Below, in pieces: positions 16,974 to 26,739 of a stretch of DNA of 64,000 nt. Numbering within the stretch: position 1 is the stretch's first letter; the number at the start of each line of letters is the position of its first letter. The stretch is from the NCBI RefSeq assembly GCF_000931445.1, contig NZ_CP010849.1:620001-684000 (forward strand), written 5' to 3'. The stretch comes from Streptomyces cyaneogriseus subsp. noncyanogenus. GTDB lineage: Bacteria; Actinomycetota; Actinomycetes; Streptomycetales; Streptomycetaceae. The translations under genes and the position numbers were made by a program. The notes under the pieces are model-generated. The model saw nothing but the letters and a program-made list of their open reading frames with translations. It did not search any database and was not told where the DNA came from.

Positions 16974-17100
16974 GTGGGGGGCCTCCTGGTGGGCTTGCCG
17001 ATGTTCTAATGACGGGAACATGACAGGTGAGAAGCGTGGGAGCGCTCCTCAGGGCCCGATGGTACGCACGGGGAGGCGTCCCGCGTCCCCGTGCCGGGAC

Positions 17101-17133
17101 CGCTTAACCGACGCTTAAGGGCCGTTTAAGCCG
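17101..17133. promoter_or_regulatory. Three 11-bp direct repeats upstream of the GH64 gene
   Basis: Three contiguous 11-bp units begin CGCTTAA, CGCTTAA and CGTTTAA (17101, 17112, 17123). The nearest sits 128 bp upstream of the glucanase start. Head-to-tail 11-bp units are the usual arrangement for OmpR/PhoB-class response regulators (the Streptomyces PHO box is one example). The half-site here differs from GTTCACC, so the binding protein is unknown. Confidence 0.5.
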
Positions 17134-17250
17134 CCCCGGTCACCCCGCCGCCCGGTCGCCCCGGTCGACCCGGTCACCCCGCCGTCGTCAGTGAGGGGCA
17201 GCTCCGCGCGCCGATGGTCGGGCGGCTGGGGCCGCTCTGTCCGCCCCGGG

Positions 17251-18390
17251 TCAGTCGCACAGCGCGGCGTCGACCGCGGACAGGACGTGCCGGGCCGCGG
17301 CCTCGGCGTCGGGCAGGGCGGTCGGCAGGGCGGTCAACGCGAGAGTGACGGAGCGCCCGTCGTCGGTGGCGCCGCCGCGGGTGTGGAATCCGGGGATGTC
17401 GCCGCCGTGCCCCCACGCCAGGCCACCACAGCTCAGCGGGGTGCTGACCAGGCCGAGCCCGTACCGGGCGCCGGGCCACAGGTCCTGGGCGCCGACGGTG
17501 GTACGCATCTGCCGTAGTTGGGCGGGTTCGAGCAGCTTCCCCTTCAGCAGGGCGGTGTAGAAGCGGTTGAGGTCGCGCGGGGTGGTGATGAGCTGACCGG
17601 CCGCCCATCCCCAGGAGGGGTCCATCACGGTGATGTCCTTCAGCTCCCGGCCCGGCCGGGTGGCGTGGTAGCCCTTGGGGTGCGGGCCGCGGATGTGCCG
17701 GTCCCCGGTGGCGGGGAAGTACGTGTGCCGGAGCCGGAGCGGTTCGATGATCCGGCGGGTGACGAGCTCGGCCAGCGGGCGGCCGGTGACCGCCTGGGCC
17801 AGCAGCCCGGCGAGGACGTAGTTGGTGTTGCTGTACTCCCACCGGGCCCCGGGAGGAAAGCGTGCCGGGTGTGCGAGCGCCAGGTCCAGCAGCTCGCGCG
17901 GCGGGGTGTAGCGGTCCCGGCGGGGAAAGGGGTCCTCGGACAGGGAGTCGGTGTAGTCGGGCAGTCCGCTGGTGTGCTGCAACAGGTGGCGTACGGTGAC
18001 GCGGCGGCCGTCGATGCCGTCTCCGCGCAGCAGCCCGGGCAGGTAGGTCTCCACCGGGCCGTCCAGGCGGACCCGGCCCTCGCCGACCAGTTGCAGCACG
18101 ACCACGGCGGTGAAGGTCTTGGTGTTGCTCGCCGCGCGCACCCGCCCGTTCACCGGCACCGGGGCTCCGGTGGCCAGGTCCGCGACGCCCGCGGTGTAGT
18201 CGCGGACCCGGCCGTCGCCGTCGCTGACCGCGGCCAGGGCGGCGGGGAAGCCGTCGGTGCGCACCAACCGTTCGACAGCGCGCTCGACCTCTTCTTCCGT
18301 CCCGCTGCCGGGCGGCTTCGGCGTCGAGGACACCCGACTGCCGCCCGTACACCCGCACAGGACGGCGAGGGCCACCAGGGTCACCAGCAA
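17251..18390 (-). CDS. Lipoprotein serine hydrolase (beta-lactamase/DD-peptidase fold)
   Basis: A class C beta-lactamase-like serine hydrolase of the type seen in D-alanyl-D-alanine carboxypeptidases and esterases. Motifs are SNTK (catalytic Ser and Lys), YSNTNY (Tyr-x-Asn) and HGGDIPG, which replaces the KTG box. A hydrophobic stretch ending LCGC is a lipobox, so the protein should be membrane-anchored outside. The start is unresolved. The frame remains open far upstream to 18909, and the lipoprotein signal needs the basic residues RRARAAGRR just before it, yet no ATG/GTG is in frame there. TTG 18390 is used as a minimum. A homopolymer error (GGGGG near 18436) could have moved the real start into another frame. 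Confidence 0.8.
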   Translation of the reverse strand: MLVTLVALAVLCGCTGGSRVSSTPKPPGSGTEEEVERAVERLVRTDGFPAALAAVSDGDGRVRDYTAGVADLATGAPVPVNGRVRAASNTKTFTAVVVLQLVGEGRVRLDGPVETYLPGLLRGDGIDGRRVTVRHLLQHTSGLPDYTDSLSEDPFPRRDRYTPPRELLDLALAHPARFPPGARWEYSNTNYVLAGLLAQAVTGRPLAELVTRRIIEPLRLRHTYFPATGDRHIRGPHPKGYHATRPGRELKDITVMDPSWGWAAGQLITTPRDLNRFYTALLKGKLLEPAQLRQMRTTVGAQDLWPGARYGLGLVSTPLSCGGLAWGHGGDIPGFHTRGGATDDGRSVTLALTALPTALPDAEAAARHVLSAVDAALCD

Positions 18391-18982
18391 CGTGCGGCGC
18401 CCTGCGGCACGCGCACGGCGAGGGATCGGGTGGTCGGGGGCACCGGTGCCCCGGAGCGAGCGGGCCCTTCGGCCGGAAGGCCGTCGGGAACCGCCCCCGG
18501 TCCGCGCCGTACCCGGCGGTGACGTACGTCCCCGATGCTCTGGGAGGTCGCCTCGCGGACACGGTGACGGGCGTGTCCGACCGGCGTGTTCCCGGCCGCC
18601 GCGGTCCCGTGGCCGATCCGCTCCCGCGTGGTCACCGTCCACCGCACCCTCTCGATCTCGACCACCGCCGTGTGCCGTGTGCCGGACGACGGGCTCCGCG
18701 CCGCCCTCGCGCGGACCGTGTCGCACGGCGCCAGCCTCCGGTACTCGGGCCCGCGTCCGCGCGCTGGATCGCTCACTCAGGTGACAGGGCCGGCCGACGG
18801 CGGATCGGCGGAACCGGCCCGCCGGCGGCGCGCAAGGGAACCTCCGCGAACGTCGCCCACCGGTCGGCCCCGCCTGCGTCCCGCTCCCCGTCGAACACGA
18901 ATCCGGCAAGTGCGCTCCTGCGCGTGTGGTCTCGGCGCGTCAGCACCCTGCCGGGACGGCGGCAGGCCAGCATGAGGGTTCG
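18391..18982. other. 592 bp with no supported gene
   Basis: This lies between the divergently transcribed serine hydrolase and the amidohydrolase fusion. Open frames on both strands overlap each other and have the arginine/proline-rich composition of antisense high-GC DNA. It should hold the promoters of both neighbours and possibly the true 5' end of the serine hydrolase. I see no convincing RNA gene or repeat. Confidence 0.5.
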
Positions 18983-21900
18983 GTGCCACGCCCGCAGGAC
19001 ATGAAAGCAGGAAGGCGGACCGCCACGAGTTCCGGCTTCTTCAGCCGTCGCGGCTTCCTCAACTCGGCCGCCGGCATGGCGGTCGGACCGGCCCCGGCCG
19101 CCGTGCGCGCCGGGGGCGGGGCCGCGTGGGACGCCGAGGAGGAGGCACCGGTTCTGACGTACCACGAGCTCACCGGAGGATCGGTCACGGCCCGCCCGGG
19201 CGGGCGGACACTGGTCGCCGAGGTGCAGGGCGTGCTGTGGAGTGTGCCGCGTGACGGCGGGGCGGCCCGGCAGTTGACGGGCTGGTCGCTGGAGGCGACG
19301 CGCCCGGCGCTGTCTCCGGACGGCGGGACGGTCGCCGTCTGCGGGTATCGCGGCGGCGGGTTTCACCTGTGGTCGCTGCGCAGCGACGGCGGCGGGCTGC
19401 GGCAACTGACCGACGGGCCGTGGGACGACCGCTCGGTCGCCTGGTCGCCGGACGGGTCCCGGCTGGCCTTCTCCTCCGAGCGGGGCGGCAGCTCCGTGGG
19501 CGGCAGTGCCTACGGCCTGTGGATCCTGGACGTCGGCAGCGGTCACCGGACACGGGTGACGGGTGGGGCGTTCGACGACATCGATCCGGTGTGGTGGCCG
19601 GACGGGCGCTCGCTGGTCTGCGTACGGGCCGCCCACCGGGCGGACGGCACCGGTGACGGCGGCCTGGCACTGGTCCGCGTGGCCCTGGCCGGTGGCGAGG
19701 CGACCGTGCTGCGCACGGTGACGGAGGGGCGGCTGCTCTGTCCGTCCGTGTCACCGCGGGGCCGGATCGCGTACCTGCACCTGTCCGGTACCAGCGGCTC
19801 CCCCTCGCTCCCCGCCGCGCGGGCCACGCTGATGGTGGACGGCCGAGCCGTGTCGCGGGACGAGGACCTGGCGGCGGCCCCGCCGTGCTGGCTCGGCGAG
19901 GACGAGCTGCTGTACGTGGCCGACGGCCGCATCCGCATCCGTACGATCGCCACCGGCACCACGCGGGACATCCCGTTCACCGCCCGCATGTCCTCGCCGC
20001 GGCGCCACCGGCGGCCCAGGACCCGCGTCGTCGCCGACGACCGCGCCCCCGTCAAGGGCATTCACCTGCCGGCCCTGTCGCCGGACGGCCGGCACGTCGC
20101 GTTCGTGGCCCTCAACGCGCTGTGGCTGATGCCCCTCGGCGGTACGCCCCGCAAGCTGCTCCAGGCCGCCCCGGTGCACGACGTGCAGATGCCCTCCTGG
20201 GCGCCGGACGGGCGCAGCCTGCTGTACTGCACCGACCGGGACGGGCTGGTCGCGGTGCGCCGGCTGCGCCTGGCGGACGGCGGTGACGAACTGGTCGCCG
20301 GGGACGGCCGGCTGCACCCGGCGCTGTCGCCGGACGGCTCCCGTCTGGCCTGCCAGGACATCGCGGGAAACCTGCTGGTGCGGGACCTGGCGACCGGACG
20401 GGAGCGAGTGCTGGTCCGCCCGCTGGCCACCGACGGGCCGCCCGGCGCGCCCACCTGGTCGCCGGACGGCCGGTACGTCGCCTTCTGCGACCGCAACCGC
20501 CTCAACCGCCGGTTCCGCGAGGGCTACCACCTCATCCGTGTCGTCGACACCCTCACCGGCGGCGAACGGCGCCATCTGCCCGCCGAGCACCAGTCGCTGT
20601 CCGACCGCGTCGCCGCCGGGCCCGCCTGGTCGCCCGACGGCCGGTGGATGGCCCTGGTCGCCGAGTCGGCCCTGTGGCTCCTGCCCGTCACCGCCGACGG
20701 CGCGCCCGCGGGACCGGCCAGGCGCCTCACCGACGAACCCGCCGACCACCCCGGCTGGTCCGGCGACTCGCGCACGCTGCTGTACCTGTCCTGCGGCCGA
20801 CTGCGCCTGCTCGACCTCGACTCGGCCGCCGTGCCGGTCCGGACCCGCCGCCTGCCCGGGCCTCACCTGATCACGCGGCGCCCGGCGGGCGGCCCCGCCG
20901 AGAGACTGCGGATCCACGCCGGGCAGCTCTGGGACGGCACCGGCGACAGCCCGCGCCAGGACGTGGACATCCTCGTCCACGGCAACCGGATCACCGCCGT
21001 CGAACCGCACCGGGTGCGCCGTCCCGCCCATCACGGCATCGACGCCTCCGGCCAGACCGTCGTCCCCGGCCTGATCGACAGCCACACCCACCCCTACACC
21101 GCCACCTACGGCGCCCGGCAGAACCTCGCCGCGCTCGCCTACGGCATCACCACCGCCGCCTGCCTGGGCGGCCCCCTGTACGAGGCCGTCCGGCTGCGGG
21201 AGTCGGCCGCGACCGGACACAGCCTCGGCCCGCGCCACCTGGCCTGCGCGGAACTCATCGACGGCTCCCGCACCGCCTACAGCATGGGCCGCGCCCACCG
21301 CACCCGGGCGGGCGTCGAACGCACCCTGCGACGGGCGACCGCCCTGGACGTCGACTTCGTCAAGACCTATGTGCGCGCCTCGGGCCGCGTGATGGCGCAG
21401 ACCGCCGAAGCCGCCCACCGCCTGGGCGTGCCCTGCGGCAGTCATCTGTGCTCCCCCGGGCGCGCGGCGGGCCAGGACCTGACCACCCACCTGCAAGCCA
21501 CCCAGCGCCTGCCGTACGGGCACGCCACCACGCCGCTGGGGCACATCCACCAGGACCTGATCGAACAGTACGCCGACGGCCTCTTCAGCCTGATCATCAC
21601 ACCGTTCACGGCCCAGTACCTCCTCGGTGCCGACCCCGGCCTGGCCGAGGACCCGCGCGTGCGCAACCTGCTGCCCCCCTGGGACGTCGCGGCGGTCCAG
21701 GACCGCGCCGAGAACCCGCCCACGGCGGCGCAGCGGAAGGCGCTGACCATCGAGATGGCCAACTACCGGCGTCTGGCCGCCCAGGGCGCGCGGCTCGCGC
21801 TGGGCACCGACGCCCCGCTCGTCCCGGTGGGCCTCTCACTCCACCTGGCCCTGCGCGCTCTGCACGCCCACGGCTTCTCCCCCGCACAGGCACTGCGCTG

Positions 21901-22189
21901 CGCCACCACCGCTCCCGCCCGGCTCTTCGGACTCGACGCCGACCTCGGCACCGTCCGGGCAGGCAAGATCGCCGACCTCACGGTCGTCGACGGCGACCCC
22001 TTCACCGACTTCGCCACCCTCGTCGACACCGCACTGGTTCTGCGCGACGGCGTCGCCCACCGGCCGAGCGACCTCGTCGGCGTCCACCGGGCCCGCGACC
22101 ACCGCCCGCCGCAGGGCACCACCTGGCTCCACATCGCCCGCGCCTTCCAGCAGGGTTCCTGCTGCCGCTTCGGGGACGACCCGGACTAG
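18983..22189 (+). CDS. Tat-secreted WD40-like propeller / amidohydrolase fusion
   Basis: About 1068 residues. A twin-arginine signal (SRRGFLNSAAGMAVG) is followed by an N-terminal half with at least eight repeats of the type SPDGxxVAF/WSPDGR, the TolB/PD40 beta-propeller motif. The C-terminal half, from about residue 640, is an amidohydrolase: metal ligands in DSHTHPY, a lysine in FVKTYVRAS, histidines in GSHLCSP and GHIHQDL, and the aspartate in GTDAP. It ends with the usual strand rich in KIADLTVVDGDP. The enzyme is probably exported folded and hydrolyses a C-N or phosphoester substrate such as a peptide or lactam; the substrate is not known. Start options are GTG 18983 (GAGGG 4 bases upstream) and ATG 19001; GTG 18926 seems too long. 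Confidence 0.88.
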   Translation: MPRPQDMKAGRRTATSSGFFSRRGFLNSAAGMAVGPAPAAVRAGGGAAWDAEEEAPVLTYHELTGGSVTARPGGRTLVAEVQGVLWSVPRDGGAARQLTGWSLEATRPALSPDGGTVAVCGYRGGGFHLWSLRSDGGGLRQLTDGPWDDRSVAWSPDGSRLAFSSERGGSSVGGSAYGLWILDVGSGHRTRVTGGAFDDIDPVWWPDGRSLVCVRAAHRADGTGDGGLALVRVALAGGEATVLRTVTEGRLLCPSVSPRGRIAYLHLSGTSGSPSLPAARATLMVDGRAVSRDEDLAAAPPCWLGEDELLYVADGRIRIRTIATGTTRDIPFTARMSSPRRHRRPRTRVVADDRAPVKGIHLPALSPDGRHVAFVALNALWLMPLGGTPRKLLQAAPVHDVQMPSWAPDGRSLLYCTDRDGLVAVRRLRLADGGDELVAGDGRLHPALSPDGSRLACQDIAGNLLVRDLATGRERVLVRPLATDGPPGAPTWSPDGRYVAFCDRNRLNRRFREGYHLIRVVDTLTGGERRHLPAEHQSLSDRVAAGPAWSPDGRWMALVAESALWLLPVTADGAPAGPARRLTDEPADHPGWSGDSRTLLYLSCGRLRLLDLDSAAVPVRTRRLPGPHLITRRPAGGPAERLRIHAGQLWDGTGDSPRQDVDILVHGNRITAVEPHRVRRPAHHGIDASGQTVVPGLIDSHTHPYTATYGARQNLAALAYGITTAACLGGPLYEAVRLRESAATGHSLGPRHLACAELIDGSRTAYSMGRAHRTRAGVERTLRRATALDVDFVKTYVRASGRVMAQTAEAAHRLGVPCGSHLCSPGRAAGQDLTTHLQATQRLPYGHATTPLGHIHQDLIEQYADGLFSLIITPFTAQYLLGADPGLAEDPRVRNLLPPWDVAAVQDRAENPPTAAQRKALTIEMANYRRLAAQGARLALGTDAPLVPVGLSLHLALRALHAHGFSPAQALRCATTAPARLFGLDADLGTVRAGKIADLTVVDGDPFTDFATLVDTALVLRDGVAHRPSDLVGVHRARDHRPPQGTTWLHIARAFQQGSCCRFGDDPD

Positions 22190-22256
22190 ATCCCCGGTCG
22201 CAGCCCCGGAGGCCGGGAATCCCGGGAAGCGGCCGTGCCGGCGGGGCGAGGGGATC
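22189..22256. terminator. Nested inverted repeats between convergent genes
   Basis: GATCCCC (22189-22195) pairs with GGGGATC (22250-22256), and a smaller palindrome CCGGGAATCCCGG lies inside. The position between convergent stops suggests a bidirectional terminator. Confidence 0.45.
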
Positions 22257-22262
22257 GCCGGG

Positions 22263-25200
22263 TCAGCGATGACGGTCGTGATCACCCCGGTGGTCATCGC
22301 CCCGGTGGTCACCCGGTCCGTCGTGGTCGTCACGGCGCCGGCGGCCCTCGCCCAGGGGAACGGTGTCGCAGTACACCACCGGGCCCGGTGTGGTGGGCGG
22401 GGTCCCCGCGTCGGGCGGTATGCCGTCGGTCTCCATGACCAGCAGACGCAGTCGGTCTCGCCGCGCGCCCGCAGGCAGCGGGACCTGACCGATGTACGAC
22501 GGGGTCCTGGTGGACGCCGCGTCGACCGAGGTCAGCGTCACGGTCGTGTCGTGGAGCGTCACCCAGGCGAGGTCCTCGTCGCTGATGCCCTCGCTGCGGC
22601 GTTGCACCGTGGCCGTGATCCGGGGCGGCGGTGAGTCGACCGGGTCGTACGACGGGCCGGTGACGCTGACGGTCGGCGTGCCGTCCAGCTTCACCCGCAG
22701 TTCACGGTCGGGCAGGGTCTGTACCAGATCGGTGACCACGACCGGTGAGATCTCGCATCCCTGTATCGAGTTCGGTTGCCAGCGGACCAGGGCCAGGCGC
22801 AGGAACGGCAGATAGGTGTTCCCGGTATCCAGGTCCAGGTCGCAGAACCAGCGGTTCCCCCGCGGGTCGAACCGCGGGGCGAAACCCACGACGGTGACGG
22901 TGGAACGCGTCCCCTCGGGTGCCACCGGGGTGAGTTCCTCGGCAGGCCGCACCGCGTTGGTGAACATCGACGCGGTCGGCGCGACAACCTCCGCGGAGCG
23001 GTGGATGGGGTCGCGGCCCATCAGGGTCACCCCCGGGGCATCCGTGGCGGGCGCACCGGGGCCCGTCACCGGCCCGAGGACCACGCCGAGGAGTTCGCCG
23101 TCCCCGGAGGAGAACCAGGGACGCTGCAGGAACACCCGGATGCCGCGGCCACGGCGGCGCCGGACGACGGTGCCGGGCGGGCCCTCGGCGGTCTCGAAGG
23201 ACAGGGTGGGTACGCAGTACAGCACCCTGGGTGCGGTGGGCCTCGCACTGCTGGGCACCGAGTGCTCGACGGCCGCGCCCGCGACGGTCAGCGCGCTCGG
23301 GTCGTGCTCGGCGAGCTGGGGCGGGAAGCAGTCACCGAAGGCGGTGCCGGCCACCGGGTGGTAGAAGACCCGGCGGTGTTTGGTGTCGCCGAACTCCTGC
23401 TTCTCCGGTTGCGTCCTGCCCGCCACTTCGGCGTTGCGGGTGCTGAAGGTCAGGGTGCCGTCCTGGAGGGTGGCGGGTGCGGTACCGGGCTCGCCCCCCA
23501 GGAGCAGTTTCGCCGTGAGGAGATCGAAGACCGGTGTGGTCATCGGGCGCTCGCTGCGGCCTTCGTCCCCTTCGTCGACCACTTCCGTCCACCGCGCGAC
23601 GAGTTCGATCCGGTCGGTGCTGCCCTGGTCGAGTCTGATCGTCCCGGCGAGGTGCTCGGCCGTGGCTCCGGCCGGGCGGGGCGCCGCGGGCAGCAGCTCC
23701 AGGACGGGTTGCTTCAGGGGCCGTTGCACCGCGTGCACGAGGGTGAGCTCCTGCCAGGGCGTGAACATCCAGTGCCGTCCGGCGGCGGCCAGTTCCAACG
23801 CGCTGGACGCCCGCTGCCGGTCCTCCTCTTCCTGCCGTGCCGCCCTCTCCCGGTCCTCCGGCGTGGCAGTCGGTGCCGGCCGCGGGGCGGGCCGCTCCCG
23901 GCACCAGGAGGCCATCCCCATCAGCGTCTCGTCGAACCGGATCGCGGAACACACCCGTATGGTGGCCACCCGGGCCTTGGGGAGGGAGACCGTCAGCACT
24001 CTCGACGACTCGTCGAACCGGGGCGGGGCGTCCCCTTCCGCCAGCCTCAGCCGGAACGAGCGGGGCCGGTGCCAGACGCTGCCTCCCCACGGCACCTCGA
24101 ACGCCTCGCCTTCCCGCATGCCCGGCAGGTCGAGCAGCAGGGCCCCTTCGCCGAGAGGCTCACGGATATAGGGCAGCTCGAGGTCTTCCCCGGTGTACCG
24201 GACGGTTGTCGCGGGGTGCCCGGGGTCGGCGGCGGGCGAGTCGACCGGTTCCACCTCCACGCCCGGCTGTGCCGGATCGTCGAGCGAGCCGTTCTCCCGG
24301 GACGCCAGCGCGTAGCCGGCTTCCCTGGCCGCGCGGTCACGCGAACCGATGGCCCCGTCGAGCAGCCCGTGCCGCTCGACGCACTGCAGCGATGCCTTCG
24401 GTGCCACCAGATGCCGTTCGTCGACCCCGCTGAAGGGCGGGTGCCCGTCCGTCGTGACCAGCGGCGAGCGGTTGCGGTCGGCGGCGTACTGTTCGGCGGT
24501 CCGGGCCGGTTCCCCGCCCCGTGGCACCTCGCCCGCCGTCCCGGGAGTGCCGGCGGCGGCGTCGCAGTCGACGGCGAAGCCGCTCTTACGCCCGAGTTCG
24601 GTGAGGGACCGGCAGCCGGGGACGCCGTCGGCGTCCCCGCCGCGGAAGCCCTGTTCGCGCTGCTCGGCGGCGTACGCGTCCTGGGTCTGCCGGCCGAAGT
24701 GCCCGGTCGCACCGGCGGGGATGGGGTGGTCGCGAGCGATCAGGGCCTGCTGGACGAGGCGTACGTCCTCGTTGGTCCGCCCGGGCTGGACATTGGCCAG
24801 TACGACGATCCGCGGCCGCGTGCCGGCGGTCTCGCCACCGGCCGGGCCGGGCTCGCTGCCCGGAGTGCTCCGGATGACCATCCGGGTCACCGAGGCGCCC
24901 TCGACCAGGGGCGTCCTGGGTACGACGACCGGAGCCGGGACGGACTCGAAGCGCCGGAACACCAGTGGCCCGTCCCCGGGCAGGACCCGGTCCCCGCGGT
25001 CGTCCTGGTCCACCAGGTCGTCCGCTTCCCGCAGGGTGAGGCCGTTGCCCGCCAGGTCGACGGTGCGCAGCCGTATCCGGTAGCCATGGCCGAACCTCAG
25101 CCGGGGCAGCGAGCCCTTCTGCACCCTGATGTCGATCTCCAGCGGAAGCCGGGTCCGGGCCTCGTTGGCGGGTTCGACGACCTCGTCGGGCGCTCCCTCG

Positions 25201-26723
25201 CCGATTCCCAGGACCCGGCCGGGACGGGGAGCGGAGAGGGACCAGCCTTCCCAGGTCATGAGCCGTTCGGGCACGTAGAGGTCGTCGCTGTCGGCATCGG
25301 TCGGCGGGGACGCCAGGTTGAGCTGGAAGAATCCTTCGTCGGTGGCGGTGAGAAGCGGCTCGCCGCCACCGGGGGAACGGTATTCGACCGTGCGTGCGTG
25401 CAGCGAGTACCAGCGTGCCCGGGTGCTGTCCCAGACGTCCATCCGGTGACCGCGGATCAGGTCCTCGGCGAAGAGCTGGGGCGTGGCGGCCGAGTCCGGC
25501 CGGCTCGGACCCTGTCCGTCCGCCGTCCGCTTCCTCTCCTCCAGTACGGCGGCGGCCGCGTCGTTGTCCTTGACCGTCTTCTCGAAGCCGGTCGCGAGGT
25601 CCCCTTTGCGGCCGTCGCGGACCAAGGAGATCCCCTGGGTACGGACCGGAGCAAGCCCCTTCGCCCCGGGGGGCTGCGTGGTCGGGTCCGGTGCGGCATC
25701 ATCCGCCCCGGCCGGATCCCGGGCGAGCGCGGCCAGCTTCAGCGCGGCGCTGTCGATGTCGGCCTGCTCCAGGGAGAAGTCCGCCTCGGGCAGCGCCACC
25801 AGGCCGAGCGCGGGCGAGGCCAGCGGATCGGTCTCGAAGGCACGGGGTGCGGGGACGAACACCTTGCGGTCGGGGAGGAAGACGTACCGTGTGCGCGGGC
25901 ACAGGTCCTGGGAACGCGGCCCGAGTTCGGACACCCAGTGGGGGATCACGCTCAGGAGGTGTTCACCCGAGGAGACGGGGATGCGCTCGGCCGGCAGGAA
26001 GAAGTCCAGGATCAGTCCGAGCCGTCGGAGCAGGGCCGGGTGGTCGCCCAGTGACGTGAGCATCTGGTGGAAGTCCGGGTCCGGCGGCTCCGGTGGCGGG
26101 GGCGGCGGTGCCTCCCCGCTCCCGATCGTCGGAGTGCTCGTAAGGGGCGGCCGGTGGAAGTCCTCCAGTTCGGCGAAACTCTGGCGCATGCGGATGGCCA
26201 GGGAGGCGACTCCACCCTCGGATTCTCCCTCGGAACGCATCATCCGCTGCATGAGGGGACGCATCTCGGGCGGCCGTTCGGGATGCTCCGTCGCCGCCTG
26301 CCGATAGAACGTCCGGGTCGTGTCGCTGACGTCCTTGGCCGAGTAGGTGCGGGCCGTCTCGGCCCGCCCGGCCATGCTGTCGAAGGCGTAGGGCTCCAGC
26401 GGGATGTCCTTGTGGAAGAGCTTTTCCCACAATGCGGTGTCGGGAGCCGGGCCGGACGGTCGGACCGGACCGCTGAAGGGGGGCGAGACGCCGTCTCCCG
26501 GCCCGAACTCGAAGGTGGCGTCCTTGACTCTGCCGGGCCAGGGGAGGAAGTCAGGGAACGGCCGCAGGGTGCCGCGTTCCGGTTCCTGTGGCGACTCGGA
26601 CGCAGCGTCCGTGTCGGGAACTCCCAGCCGGGGAGTGACGAAGACCGAGACCTTGACCTGGCTGCCGTCCTCCGACAGCCCCGCCGGGAGCACCGTCCAC
26701 AGCACACTCTGTTCGAACTTCAT
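22263..26723 (-). CDS. Giant protein of unknown function with a peptidoglycan-binding-like segment
   Basis: 1486 residues, family not recognised. No signal peptide or membrane segment is evident. Around residues 644-720 there is a stretch resembling a PG_binding_1 repeat (VRLVQQALIARDHPIPAGATG, followed by FGRQTQDAY and DGVPGCRSL). Before it lies a proline tract (EAPPPPPPEPPDP, about residue 195). The C terminus is a low-complexity His/Asp/Arg tail (RRRRDDHDGPGDHRGDDHRG and more). ATG 26723 is preferred, with GGTGGAG upstream, 17 bases after the stop of the previous gene. A GTG at 26750 would overlap that gene. Close spacing means co-transcription with the 26740-29958 protein, and the two may act together. 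Size and beta-rich composition suggest a structural role, but that is only a guess. Confidence 0.8.
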   Translation of the reverse strand: MKFEQSVLWTVLPAGLSEDGSQVKVSVFVTPRLGVPDTDAASESPQEPERGTLRPFPDFLPWPGRVKDATFEFGPGDGVSPPFSGPVRPSGPAPDTALWEKLFHKDIPLEPYAFDSMAGRAETARTYSAKDVSDTTRTFYRQAATEHPERPPEMRPLMQRMMRSEGESEGGVASLAIRMRQSFAELEDFHRPPLTSTPTIGSGEAPPPPPPEPPDPDFHQMLTSLGDHPALLRRLGLILDFFLPAERIPVSSGEHLLSVIPHWVSELGPRSQDLCPRTRYVFLPDRKVFVPAPRAFETDPLASPALGLVALPEADFSLEQADIDSAALKLAALARDPAGADDAAPDPTTQPPGAKGLAPVRTQGISLVRDGRKGDLATGFEKTVKDNDAAAAVLEERKRTADGQGPSRPDSAATPQLFAEDLIRGHRMDVWDSTRARWYSLHARTVEYRSPGGGEPLLTATDEGFFQLNLASPPTDADSDDLYVPERLMTWEGWSLSAPRPGRVLGIGEGAPDEVVEPANEARTRLPLEIDIRVQKGSLPRLRFGHGYRIRLRTVDLAGNGLTLREADDLVDQDDRGDRVLPGDGPLVFRRFESVPAPVVVPRTPLVEGASVTRMVIRSTPGSEPGPAGGETAGTRPRIVVLANVQPGRTNEDVRLVQQALIARDHPIPAGATGHFGRQTQDAYAAEQREQGFRGGDADGVPGCRSLTELGRKSGFAVDCDAAAGTPGTAGEVPRGGEPARTAEQYAADRNRSPLVTTDGHPPFSGVDERHLVAPKASLQCVERHGLLDGAIGSRDRAAREAGYALASRENGSLDDPAQPGVEVEPVDSPAADPGHPATTVRYTGEDLELPYIREPLGEGALLLDLPGMREGEAFEVPWGGSVWHRPRSFRLRLAEGDAPPRFDESSRVLTVSLPKARVATIRVCSAIRFDETLMGMASWCRERPAPRPAPTATPEDRERAARQEEEDRQRASSALELAAAGRHWMFTPWQELTLVHAVQRPLKQPVLELLPAAPRPAGATAEHLAGTIRLDQGSTDRIELVARWTEVVDEGDEGRSERPMTTPVFDLLTAKLLLGGEPGTAPATLQDGTLTFSTRNAEVAGRTQPEKQEFGDTKHRRVFYHPVAGTAFGDCFPPQLAEHDPSALTVAGAAVEHSVPSSARPTAPRVLYCVPTLSFETAEGPPGTVVRRRRGRGIRVFLQRPWFSSGDGELLGVVLGPVTGPGAPATDAPGVTLMGRDPIHRSAEVVAPTASMFTNAVRPAEELTPVAPEGTRSTVTVVGFAPRFDPRGNRWFCDLDLDTGNTYLPFLRLALVRWQPNSIQGCEISPVVVTDLVQTLPDRELRVKLDGTPTVSVTGPSYDPVDSPPPRITATVQRRSEGISDEDLAWVTLHDTTVTLTSVDAASTRTPSYIGQVPLPAGARRDRLRLLVMETDGIPPDAGTPPTTPGPVVYCDTVPLGEGRRRRDDHDGPGDHRGDDHRGDHDRHR

Positions 26724-26739
26724 GATCACTCCACCCGCT

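Noticed and set aside
22776..26054. 1092-residue plus-strand frame opposite the giant orphan gene
   Set aside because: No ribosome-binding site and antisense composition (Gly/Arg/Glu-rich); the minus-strand gene has better codon structure and an operon partner.
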